This document shows, piece by piece, positions 7,905 through 15,420 of a stretch of 64,000 bases of DNA. Positions within the stretch are counted from its first letter, which is position 1. Each line of letters begins with the position of its first letter. Source of the DNA: Streptomyces laurentii (GTDB lineage: Bacteria; Actinomycetota; Actinomycetes; Streptomycetales; Streptomycetaceae); the NCBI GenBank assembly GCA_002355495.1, contig AP017424.1, forward strand, positions 3,906,001-3,970,000. Direction: 5' to 3'. Made by a program: the position numbers and the translations under genes. Under the pieces are notes generated by a model. That model was given only the letters and a program-made list of their open reading frames with translations, was not told the origin of the DNA and did not search any database.

Positions 7905-9212
7905 TCAGGCGGGCAGCGGGAGTTGGACGACCAGCAGCTTTCCGGCCATGGTCACGCCGCCGTCCATCGCGATGGCCAGTCCGTCCGCGTAGACGTGCGG
8001 ACCGTCGACGACCGGACGCTCGCCCTCCTCGCCGTCCTCCGTGCCGACCTGGCCGAGGAGGTACGGGATGGGGCTGTGGCCGTGCACGATCCGCCGGCCG
8101 CCGTACGTGGAGAGCAGCTCGCGCACGGCGTGCGGGCCGGCCTCCTCGTCGCGGAAGGCGAAGCGCTTGGTGAACTTCCGGAAGAGGTCCCAGACTTCGT
8201 CCGCGTCGTTCCGGTTGATGAGCTCGTGGACGGTGTCGTTGACGTCCTCGATGGTCTCGCCGTACTCCAGATACGCGGTGGTGTCCGAGTGCAGGAGCAA
8301 GTGGTCGTCCTCGGCCACGACGGCGTCGAGCCGGGACATCCACTGCAGATGGACATCCTGGAGGCGGTCCATGTCGTGCTTCTGGCCGCCGTTGAGCAGC
8401 CAGGCGGCCTGGAAGGTGGCGGTGCCGGCACCCGAGTTGACGGGCGTGTCGCCGAAGCGCTTGGCGCCGATGAGAAGCAGCTCGTGGTTGCCCATGAGCG
8501 CTTTGCAGTAGCCGCCGGCGGCCGCCGCCTCGGCGGACAGACGCATCACCAGGTCGATGACGCCGATGCCGTCCGGGCCGCGGTCGGTGAAGTCGCCGAG
8601 GAACCACAGCCGGGCGTTGCCCGCGGCCCAGCCGCCGTTCTCGTCGACGAGACCCTGGGCCCGCAGGGCCGCCACGAGCTCGTCGAGATAGCCGTGGACG
8701 TCGCCCACGACGTAGAGCGGGCCGCGGCCGTCGGAGTCCGGGACCTCGGGGTGAGGCAGGGGGTCGACGTGCATCCGGACCGTGTCGCCGCGCTGGATGA
8801 CCGGCAGGTCGCGCTCGGTGGGGGTGTAGCCCTCGGGCAGCGCGTCGTCGGGGAAGGCGTTGCCGGGGTGCCCCTCGGTCTGCGCCAGAGGCGCGGCCGG
8901 GGCAGGCGGCGTGGCCGGGGCAGGCGGTGCGGCCGGGGCGGGCGGCGCGGGCGGTGCCGCCGGCGTCGGGGCTCCGGCGGCGAAGACGTCGTACGGCTCG
9001 GGCTCCTGGCCCGGGTGCGGGTTCGGGGGGTGTCCGAGCGGGAGGCTGCCCAGGTGGAGCGTGGCGTCCGCGGGCATGGGCGCCGTGGGAGCGGGGGCCC
9101 TCCGCGGGTCGGCGGGATGGCCCTGGACGGGCACCTGGGCGTACGGAGGTACACGGAAGTCACGCAACGTCGCCGTGCGCACCACGGGTTCCTGCCCGTC
9201 CCCCTGTGTCAT
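7905..9212 (-). CDS. Metallophosphoesterase (calcineurin-like) with Pro/Ala-rich N-terminus
   Basis: A 435-residue protein. The first 170 residues are low-complexity and Pro/Ala-rich (PAPPAPATPPAP-type). The C-terminal 250 residues form a calcineurin-like phosphoesterase with all metal-site motifs: GDVHGYLDEL, GDFTDRGPDG, GNHELL and HGHSPIPY. The GDVHG/GDxxDRG/GNHE set is that of PPP-type serine/threonine or diadenosine-polyphosphate phosphatases rather than nucleases. ATG 9212 is chosen over in-frame upstream codons because GGAGGGG lies directly before it. The substrate is not predictable. It is transcribed away from thiC as a single gene. Confidence 0.85.
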   Translation of the reverse strand: MTQGDGQEPVVRTATLRDFRVPPYAQVPVQGHPADPRRAPAPTAPMPADATLHLGSLPLGHPPNPHPGQEPEPYDVFAAGAPTPAAPPAPPAPAAPPAPATPPAPAAPLAQTEGHPGNAFPDDALPEGYTPTERDLPVIQRGDTVRMHVDPLPHPEVPDSDGRGPLYVVGDVHGYLDELVAALRAQGLVDENGGWAAGNARLWFLGDFTDRGPDGIGVIDLVMRLSAEAAAAGGYCKALMGNHELLLIGAKRFGDTPVNSGAGTATFQAAWLLNGGQKHDMDRLQDVHLQWMSRLDAVVAEDDHLLLHSDTTAYLEYGETIEDVNDTVHELINRNDADEVWDLFRKFTKRFAFRDEEAGPHAVRELLSTYGGRRIVHGHSPIPYLLGQVGTEDGEEGERPVVDGPHVYADGLAIAMDGGVTMAGKLLVVQLPLPA

Positions 9213-9599
9213 CGACCCCTCCACCACCGTCGCGATGCCCTGCACATCGCGGACCGGCCAGGTCGTGATGGTCCGCGGTGTCGTGCGCCCATCATAGGAA
9301 TGAGCGTCGTCCTGTGTGACGCACCAGGGGTGGTGAATCCGGGTCCACTCCGGGTTCATCGGCCGTTTCGCCCGAATTGGGAAGTTCTGGTTCGGGGCCC
9401 GGCCCGGGGCGCGTCGCGGTGTGCGCCCCGAACCGGGCCGAAGAGCGAGTCGGAGAACCCCCGCTTCCCCGTACTCTCCTCCCGGGCGCGCCCCCGGCCT
9501 TCCGGCCCGGAGCGTCGCCCCCCGTTCGGCCCCCCTCGGGCCGTGTCGTTCTCCCCCTGCCCCCCTCGGGCCGGGTCCCCCGTGGTCCCGGCGCGGTTT
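9213..9599. other. Non-coding gap between metallophosphoesterase start and LacI-family stop
   Basis: 387 bases with no convincing gene. It must hold the promoter of the minus-strand metallophosphoesterase and the 3' end of the LacI-type transcript. An approximate repeat of the word CCCCCCTCGGGCCG occurs twice between about 9530 and 9580. The long frames crossing it in both directions have no domain pattern. Confidence 0.5.
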
Positions 9600-10706
9600 T
9601 CAGTCCTTCGAGGGAGACCGGGGCGGGCTCACCGTCGTCCGCGGCGGTCTGCGCTGCGACGAGGTGCGGATGATCAGCTCCGTCGGTATCACCCGCTCGA
9701 CCGGACCGTTCGTCTCGATCCCCTCGATGGCGTCGATGAGGAGCTGGACGACGGCGGTGCCGATCCGGCGCGGCTTGAGCGAGAGCGTCGTGATCGGCGG
9801 CTCGGTGGCGGCGTACACCGTGGACTCGCTGCAGCACACGAGCAGCAGGTCGTCCGGGACCCGCAGCCCGTAGCGGCGGGCCGCCGCGAGCAGGTCGGTG
9901 CCGTTGGGGTCGAAGAGCCCGTACACGGCGTCGGGGCGGTCCGGGCGGGCGAGCAGCCGGTCGGCCGCGACGGCGCCCGCGCACGGATCGTGCGCCGGAT
10001 AGGCCTCGTAGACGGGGTCCTGGCCCACGCGTTCGCACCAGCGGAGGTACGCGGTGGTGGAGAGCCGGGTGTACGTGTCGGTCGTCGTTCCGGTGAGCAG
10101 ACCGATCCGGCGGGCGCCGGCGGCCGCGAGGTGGTCGAGCAGGTCGAGGACGGCGGCCTCGTGGTCGTTGTCGACCCAGGCGGTGACCGGCAGCGTGCCG
10201 GCGGGGCGTCCGTCGGAGACGACGGGCAGGCCCTGGCGGACGAGTTCGGTCACGACCGGGTCGTGGTCGGAGGGGTCGATGACGACGGTGCCGTCGAGGG
10301 CGACGTTCGACCACACGTCGTGTCGGGAGGTGGCGGGGAGGATGACGAGGGCGTAGCCGCGGGCGAGCGCGGCCGATGTGGCGGCCCTGGCCATCTCCGC
10401 GAAATAGGCGAATTCCGTGAAGGTGAAAGGTTCATCCCCGTAGGTGGTCACGGTCAGGCCGATGAGACCCGACTTGCCGGTACGGAGCGTGCGGGCGGCG
10501 GCCGAGGGGCGATAGCCCAGTCGGTCGGCGACCTCGCGGACGTGACGGCGGGTGGCGTCCGGGAGCCGGCCCTTGCCGTTGAGTGCGTCGGAGACAGTCG
10601 TGATGGAGACCCCGGCGGCGGCGGCCACGTCCCGGATGCCCGCCCGGCCCTGCCGGGTTCCCCGGGTCTGTGCCCGGCTCACCTGGTGCTTCCCTGCTGC
10701 TGTCAT
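9600..10706 (-). CDS. LacI-family transcriptional regulator
   Basis: From ATG 10706 the protein is 368 residues. The LacI DNA-binding domain is at about 22-75: GIRDVAAAAGVSITTVSDAL is the helix-turn-helix and NGKGRLPDATRRHVREVADRLGY contains the hinge-side helices. The periplasmic-binding-protein-like sensor domain follows (GLIGLTVTTYGDEPFTFTEF ... PDAVYGLFDPNGTDLL ... TTLSLKPRRIGTAVVQLLID). Such proteins repress genes until a sugar or nucleoside-like ligand binds. No catabolic or transport gene adjoins it, so the regulon is unknown. The frame is open upstream for another 77 codons, but that region is outside the conserved domain and crosses the divergent promoter region. Confidence 0.88.
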   Translation of the reverse strand: MTAAGKHQVSRAQTRGTRQGRAGIRDVAAAAGVSITTVSDALNGKGRLPDATRRHVREVADRLGYRPSAAARTLRTGKSGLIGLTVTTYGDEPFTFTEFAYFAEMARAATSAALARGYALVILPATSRHDVWSNVALDGTVVIDPSDHDPVVTELVRQGLPVVSDGRPAGTLPVTAWVDNDHEAAVLDLLDHLAAAGARRIGLLTGTTTDTYTRLSTTAYLRWCERVGQDPVYEAYPAHDPCAGAVAADRLLARPDRPDAVYGLFDPNGTDLLAAARRYGLRVPDDLLLVCCSESTVYAATEPPITTLSLKPRRIGTAVVQLLIDAIEGIETNGPVERVIPTELIIRTSSQRRPPRTTVSPPRSPSKD

Positions 10707-11144
10707 GGCGAGCCGATAGTAGGGCGATGCGGGTGGGTCGGGCCGCGCGCATATGCGGGCATCGACAGGCACGTTTCTGCAAGGCAGAACAGGGTCAATC
10801 CCCTTGGAAAGAAAGGGCGTTGTGCGAGACGCCATGGGTCCTGTGGCCCCTTGTGCCTGTGTGCCTGGCGAGGGGTGGAGGTCTCGAAGAGGTCTCAACT
10901 CACCTCTATGGGGGATGCGCGCCACGGCGCCCGCCACCAGCGCGCGCCACCGAAACGCGCGCCCCCTCGCTCGGAGAGCGCCCGACGGGCCTCCCGGTCG
11001 GGCCCCGGCGAGCCCGGCTCGCCCCTGAGTGACCCGAGTTGTCCCCGGTTCCGTCCCCTGTCAGTTGTCCGCGGGCCATTCGCAGCGGAGGCGAATCCTC
11101 ATAAGGTGAGCAGTATTGGTGACAGGCACGGAGGAGGACACACT
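10707..11144. other. Divergent promoter region between LacI regulator and hisC2
   Basis: 438 bases without a supported gene. It must contain the promoters of both divergent genes. An inverted repeat TTCTGC-AAG-GCAGAA lies at 10775-10789, about 70 bases upstream of the LacI-type start, and could be its operator; this is a guess. The strong ribosome-binding site GGAGGAGG of hisC2 is at about 11130-11137. Confidence 0.4.
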
Positions 11145-12251
11145 GTGAGCGAGACCAGCGGAACCCCTGGGACGAGTGCGGCGGGCCCGAGGCTGCGCGC
11201 CGCGCTGGACGGCGTCCCCACCTACAAGCCGGGCAAGCCGGCCGCCGCCGGTGGTCCGGTCGCCTTCAAGCTGTCCTCCAACGAGAACCCCTACCCGCCG
11301 CTGCCCGGCGTCATGGAGAGCGCGCTCGCCGCGGCCGCGCACTTCAACCGCTACCCGGACATGGCCTGTACGGGGCTGATGGCGGAGATCGCCGACCGCT
11401 TCGGCGTGCCGGTCTCCCACGTGGCCACCGGCACCGGTTCGGTCGGTGTGGCGCAGTCCCTGCTCCAGGCCACCTCCGGCCCGGGTGACGAAGTGATCTA
11501 CGCCTGGCGGTCCTTCGAGGCGTACCCGATCATCACGCAGATCAGCGGGGCGACTTCGGTGCAGGTGCCGCTCACCGACGGCGAGGTGCACGACCTCGAC
11601 GCGATGGCCGACGCGATCACCGACCGGACCCGGCTGATCTTCGTCTGCAACCCCAACAACCCCACGGGCACCGCGGTGCGCCGGGCGGAGCTGGAGCGCT
11701 TCCTGGACCGGGTGCCCTCCGACATCCTCGTGGTGATCGACGAGGCGTACCGGGAGTTCGTGCGCGACGCCGAGATTCCGGACGGCATCGAGCTCTACCG
11801 CGACCGGCCGAACGTGGCCGTGCTGCGGACCTTCTCCAAGGCGTACGGACTGGCCGGCCTGCGGGTGGGCTTCGCCGTCGCGCACGAGCCGGTGGCGGCG
11901 GCGCTGCGCAAGACGGCGGTGCCGTTCGGCGTGAGCCAGCTGGCGCAGGACGCGGCGGTGGCCTCGCTGCAGGCGGAGGACGAGCTGTTCGGACGGGTCG
12001 GCGCGCTGGTCGCCGAGCGCGAGCGGGTCCACGCGGGTCTGGTGGCCCAGGGCTGGACCGTGCCGGACACCCACGCGAACTTCGTCTGGCTGCGGCTCGG
12101 CGAGCGGACCATGGACTTCGCCGCGGAATGCGAGCGACAGGGCGTGGTCGTACGGCCGTTCGCGGGGGAGGGCGTGCGCGTCACGATCGGCGAGGACGAG
12201 GCGAACGACCTGTTCCTGAAGGCGGCGGAGGGCTTCCGCCGGGACGCGTAA
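11145..12251 (+). CDS. hisC2: Histidinol-phosphate aminotransferase (hisC2-type)
   Basis: A 368-residue fold-type I PLP enzyme. The PLP lysine is in TFSKAYGLAGLRVG (about residue 232). Substrate and cofactor motifs include FKLSSNENPYPPLPGV near the N-terminus, CNPNNPTGT and VVIDEAYREF (Asp binding the PLP pyridine nitrogen). This family converts imidazole-acetol phosphate and glutamate to histidinol phosphate. No other his genes are near, so it is the second, unlinked copy that in S. coelicolor lies just upstream of cydA. Members can also act on aromatic amino acids. GTG 11145 follows GGAGGAGG at an ideal distance. The frame is open for over 3.9 kb upstream but only this part resembles a protein. 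Confidence 0.92.
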   Translation: MSETSGTPGTSAAGPRLRAALDGVPTYKPGKPAAAGGPVAFKLSSNENPYPPLPGVMESALAAAAHFNRYPDMACTGLMAEIADRFGVPVSHVATGTGSVGVAQSLLQATSGPGDEVIYAWRSFEAYPIITQISGATSVQVPLTDGEVHDLDAMADAITDRTRLIFVCNPNNPTGTAVRRAELERFLDRVPSDILVVIDEAYREFVRDAEIPDGIELYRDRPNVAVLRTFSKAYGLAGLRVGFAVAHEPVAAALRKTAVPFGVSQLAQDAAVASLQAEDELFGRVGALVAERERVHAGLVAQGWTVPDTHANFVWLRLGERTMDFAAECERQGVVVRPFAGEGVRVTIGEDEANDLFLKAAEGFRRDA

Positions 12252-12274
12252 CCTCCCACAGCTTCTTCTTCGGT

Positions 12275-12317
12275 ACGGCCCCGGGGCCGGTCGCGATGGC
12301 GACCCCCTCGGGGCCGT
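12275..12317 (+). terminator. Terminator after hisC2
   Basis: ACGGCCCC at 12275-12282 pairs with GGGGCCGT at 12310-12317, and inside it GGTCGC pairs with GCGACC. A T-rich CGTCGTCGTTTTC follows. It ends hisC2 and isolates it from the Rex-controlled cydA promoter. Confidence 0.75.
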
Positions 12318-12685
12318 CGTCGTTTTCGGGGTTTGTCGGGGTCTCTTCAGGCCATTCTCGGCAGGGCCCGCGGAGCGCCGTTCGGCCCCGGTCCTCCGGT
12401 CGGTCCGTGTCGCCGTGAGCCGCCGGATGCTGCTGAGCGCCTGACAGCCGCTCTCCTGTATGGCTGGAAATCGTCGCTGAAGAGCCCGTGTGGCCCGCGC
12501 CACGCGGTTCCCCACCCACGCAGGGCCACCGGGTGGGTCCGGCGTACGGGAGTGCTGGTGCCGTCCGCATGGAAAAACGCCTGGTCAGAGGAGTGCGGCA
12601 GGGGCGCGGCAAGGCGGCGGAGGTCCCTGGCGAGGGGTGACTCGGGGTAGGGGACCCCGGCCAAAGGTACGTATTGCATATGAGC

Positions 12686-12716
12686 CATAATGCTTGTGAA
12701 TGTGAACGCGTTCACA
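12686..12716 (+). promoter_or_regulatory. cydA promoter -10 with Rex operator
   Basis: TGTGAACGCGTTCACA at 12701-12716 is a perfect 16-bp palindrome and matches the Rex operator (TTGTGAANNNNTTCACAA) described upstream of Streptomyces cydA. A second half-site, CTTGTGAA, sits directly before it at 12693-12700. A CATAAT -10-like hexamer at 12686-12691 would place the transcription start at about 12698. Rex bound at the palindrome would then cover the start. NADH releases Rex, so a high NADH/NAD ratio at low oxygen should switch cydABCD on. The operator is seen directly; the promoter is inferred. The rest of the 546-base gap from 12252 holds the hisC2 terminator and nothing else recognisable. Confidence 0.88.
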
Positions 12717-12797
12717 AGCGTGTCCCTGTTCCTCCAGAAATGTGTGGGATCAAAGGGGCAGACTGCCGATGTGACCACGGCGATGTAAGGAGAAGAC

Positions 12798-14300
12798 GTG
12801 GACCTCGCTTTGGCGCCCGAGACACTGGCGCGCTGGCAGTTCGGCATCACCACCGTCTATCACTTTCTCTTCGTCCCGCTGACGATCTCACTCGCCGCGC
12901 TCACGGCAGGGCTACAGACGGCCTGGGTGCGCACCAACAAGGAGAAGTACCTCAGAGCGACCAAGTTCTGGGGCAAGCTCTTCCTGATCAACATCGCCAT
13001 GGGTGTCGTCACGGGCATCGTCCAGGAGTTCCAGTTCGGCATGAACTGGTCCGACTACTCCCGCTTCGTCGGCGACATCTTCGGCGCCCCCCTCGCCTTC
13101 GAGGCGCTGATCGCGTTCTTCTTCGAGTCGACCTTCATCGGTCTGTGGATCTTCGGCTGGGACAAGCTGCCGAAGAAGATCCACCTCGCCTGTATCTGGA
13201 TGGTGTCGATCGGCACCATCGCCTCCGCGTACTTCATCCTGGCTGCCAACTCCTGGATGCAGCACCCGGTCGGCTACAAGATCAACGCCCAGCGAGGCCG
13301 CGCCGAACTGACCGACTTCTGGCTGGTGCTCACCCAGAACACCACCCTCAACCAGGTCTTCCACACCCTCTCGGCCGCCTTCCTCACCGGTGGCGCCTTC
13401 ATGGTCGGCATCGCCGCGTACCACCTGGCCCGCAAGCGCCACATCGCGGAGATGAAGACCTCGCTCCGGCTGGGCCTGATCACGGTCGTCATCGCCGGCA
13501 TGCTCACCGCGCTCAGCGGTGACACGCTCGGCAAGGTCATGTTCAAGCAGCAGCCGATGAAGATGGCCGCGGCCGAGGCCCTGTGGGACGGCGAGGACAG
13601 CGCACCGTTCTCCGTCTTCGCGTACGGCGATGTCGAAAAGGGCCGCAACACCGTGGCCATCGAGATCCCCGGACTGCTCTCCTTCCTCGCCGACAACGAC
13701 TTCAGCTCGCACGTTCCCGGTATCAACGACATCAACAAGGCGGAGCAGGCGCGGTTCGGGCCCGGCGACTACCGGCCCATGATCCCCACCACCTACTGGA
13801 GCTTCCGGTGGATGATCGGCTTCGGTATGTCGTCCTTCCTCCTCGGACTCGTCGGACTCTGGCTGACCCGCAAGAAGTTCTGGTTGGCCCCCGCGCTGAG
13901 GACGGGCGAGGACGAGGTGCCGCATCTGGCGCTGTTCAAGAACAAGGCGCTCAACCCCAAGCTCGCCCGCGTGTACTGGTTGCTGGCCCTGTGGACGCTG
14001 GCCTTCCCGCTGATCGCCAACTCCTGGGGCTGGATCTTCACCGAGATGGGCCGTCAGCCGTGGGCCGTCTACGGGGTGCTGCAGACCCGCCACGCCGTCT
14101 CCCCCGGGGTCTCCCAGGGTGAGGTGATCACCTCGATGAGCATCTTCACCGCTCTGTACGCGATCCTCGCCGTGATCGAGGTGAAGCTGCTCGTCAAGTA
14201 CATCAAGGCCGGCCCGCCCGAACTCACCGAGGACGACCTCAACCCGCCCACCCGGATCGGCGGGGACGACGCCGACCGCCCCATGGCCTTCTCGTACTGA
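12798..14300 (+). CDS. cydA: Cytochrome bd ubiquinol/menaquinol oxidase subunit I
   Basis: A 500-residue multi-pass membrane protein that oxidises quinol and reduces oxygen to water at high affinity. The N-terminal WQFGITTVYHFLFVPLTI gives the haem ligand His22. LTQNTTLNQVFHTLSAAFLTGG carries the b558-side His. The C-terminal GRQPWAVYGVLQTRHAVSP is the CydA GRQPW signature. The region between about residues 250 and 330 is the quinol-binding loop, short as in actinobacteria. GTG 12798 follows AAGGAGAAG. It heads cydA-cydB, with cydB starting 18 bases after its stop. Control is by the Rex operator about 80-95 bases upstream. Confidence 0.97.
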   Translation: MDLALAPETLARWQFGITTVYHFLFVPLTISLAALTAGLQTAWVRTNKEKYLRATKFWGKLFLINIAMGVVTGIVQEFQFGMNWSDYSRFVGDIFGAPLAFEALIAFFFESTFIGLWIFGWDKLPKKIHLACIWMVSIGTIASAYFILAANSWMQHPVGYKINAQRGRAELTDFWLVLTQNTTLNQVFHTLSAAFLTGGAFMVGIAAYHLARKRHIAEMKTSLRLGLITVVIAGMLTALSGDTLGKVMFKQQPMKMAAAEALWDGEDSAPFSVFAYGDVEKGRNTVAIEIPGLLSFLADNDFSSHVPGINDINKAEQARFGPGDYRPMIPTTYWSFRWMIGFGMSSFLLGLVGLWLTRKKFWLAPALRTGEDEVPHLALFKNKALNPKLARVYWLLALWTLAFPLIANSWGWIFTEMGRQPWAVYGVLQTRHAVSPGVSQGEVITSMSIFTALYAILAVIEVKLLVKYIKAGPPELTEDDLNPPTRIGGDDADRPMAFSY

Positions 14301-14318
14301 GGCTCAGGAGATCGAGGC

Positions 14319-15323
14319 ATGGAACTCCACGACGTCTGGTTCGTACTCATCGCCGTCCTCTGGATCGGCTACTTCTTCCTCGAGGGATTCGACTTCGGAG
14401 TCGGCATCCTCACCAAGCTGCTGGCCCGTGACCGGACCGAGAAGCGCGTCCTCATCAACACCATCGGACCCGTCTGGGACGGCAACGAGGTGTGGCTGCT
14501 CACCGCGGGCGGTGCGACCTTCGCCGCCTTCCCCGAGTGGTACGCCACGCTCTTCTCCGGCTTCTACCTGCCGCTGCTGATCATCCTGCTCTGTCTGATC
14601 GTCCGTGGTGTCGCCTTCGAGTACCGGGCCAAGCGGCCCGAGGAGAACTGGCAGCGCAACTGGGAGCACGCCCTCTTCTGGACCTCGCTCATCCCCGCGT
14701 TCCTGTGGGGCGTGGCCTTCGGCAACATCGTCCGCGGCGTGAAGATCGACAAGAACTTCGAGTACGTCGGCAACTTCTGGGACCTGCTCAACCCGTACGC
14801 CCTCCTGGGCGGCCTGGTCACGCTCACCCTCTTCACCTTCCACGGCGCGGTGTTCGCGGCGCTCAAGACGGTCGGGGACATCCGCACCCGGGCCCGCTCG
14901 CTCGCGCTCAAGCTGGGACTCGTCACGGCCGTGGCCGCGCTGGGCTTCCTCATCTGGACCCAGACGAACCACGGTGACGGCTGGAGCCTGGCCGCGATGC
15001 TGGTCGCCGTGGTGGCCCTGCTCGCCGCGATCGGGGCGAACCAGATCGGGCGCGAGGGATGGGCGTTCGCGTTCTCGGGCGTCACCATCGTCGCGGCGGT
15101 GGCGATGCTGTTCCTGACGCTGTTCCCGAACGTCATGCCGTCCACGCTCAACCCCGCGTGGAGCCTGACGGTGACCAACGCGTCGTCCAGCCCGTACACG
15201 CTCAAGATCATGACGTGGTGCGCGGGCATCGCGACACCGCTGGTGCTGCTCTACCAGAGCTGGACCTACTGGGTGTTCCGCAAGCGGATCGGCACGCAGC
15301 ACATCGCCGAACCCGCCCACTAA
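14319..15323 (+). CDS. cydB: Cytochrome bd oxidase subunit II
   Basis: A 334-residue protein with eight or nine membrane segments, starting MELHDVWFVLIAVLWIGYFF. The early FLEGFDFGVGIL and WDGNEVWLLTAGGATFAAFP motifs are diagnostic of CydB, the partner of CydA that stabilises the haem-containing subunit. It follows cydA after 18 bases with a good AGGAG sequence, so the two are cotranscribed. A perfect 10-bp hairpin and then a parS site come directly after the stop, separating it from cydCD. Confidence 0.96.
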   Translation: MELHDVWFVLIAVLWIGYFFLEGFDFGVGILTKLLARDRTEKRVLINTIGPVWDGNEVWLLTAGGATFAAFPEWYATLFSGFYLPLLIILLCLIVRGVAFEYRAKRPEENWQRNWEHALFWTSLIPAFLWGVAFGNIVRGVKIDKNFEYVGNFWDLLNPYALLGGLVTLTLFTFHGAVFAALKTVGDIRTRARSLALKLGLVTAVAALGFLIWTQTNHGDGWSLAAMLVAVVALLAAIGANQIGREGWAFAFSGVTIVAAVAMLFLTLFPNVMPSTLNPAWSLTVTNASSSPYTLKIMTWCAGIATPLVLLYQSWTYWVFRKRIGTQHIAEPAH

Positions 15324-15337
15324 TCCGCCCTCCGGCC

Positions 15338-15360
15338 GGCCGGCCCCGCTGGGGCCGGCC
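15338..15360 (+). terminator. Hairpin between cydB and cydCD
   Basis: GGCCGGCCCC at 15338-15347 and its exact complement at 15351-15360 leave a three-base loop. There is no following T-run. It may terminate most cydAB transcripts or only attenuate transcription into cydCD. Confidence 0.65.
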
Positions 15361-15374
15361 CTCTCCGGGGAGAT

Positions 15375-15420
15375 GTTTCACGTGAAACAGACCCCCGGGG
15401 AAGGATGTTTCACGTGAAAC
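15375..15420. other. Two consensus parS sites (ParB binding)
   Basis: GTTTCACGTGAAAC occurs exactly at 15375-15388 and again at 15407-15420, start-to-start distance 32 bases, close to three helical turns. This 14-bp palindrome is the Streptomyces parS consensus, the site at which ParB loads for origin-region segregation. Streptomyces carries about 20 such sites concentrated around oriC. The second copy overlaps the cydCD start, so the first residues of CydCD (MFHVKP) are dictated by the site. Confidence 0.92.

Noticed and set aside
7233..11144. Long open frame of over 1300 codons leading into hisC2
   Set aside because: High-GC DNA keeps frames open. It crosses the metallophosphoesterase and LacI genes in antisense and shows no domain pattern; only 11145-12251 is protein-like.
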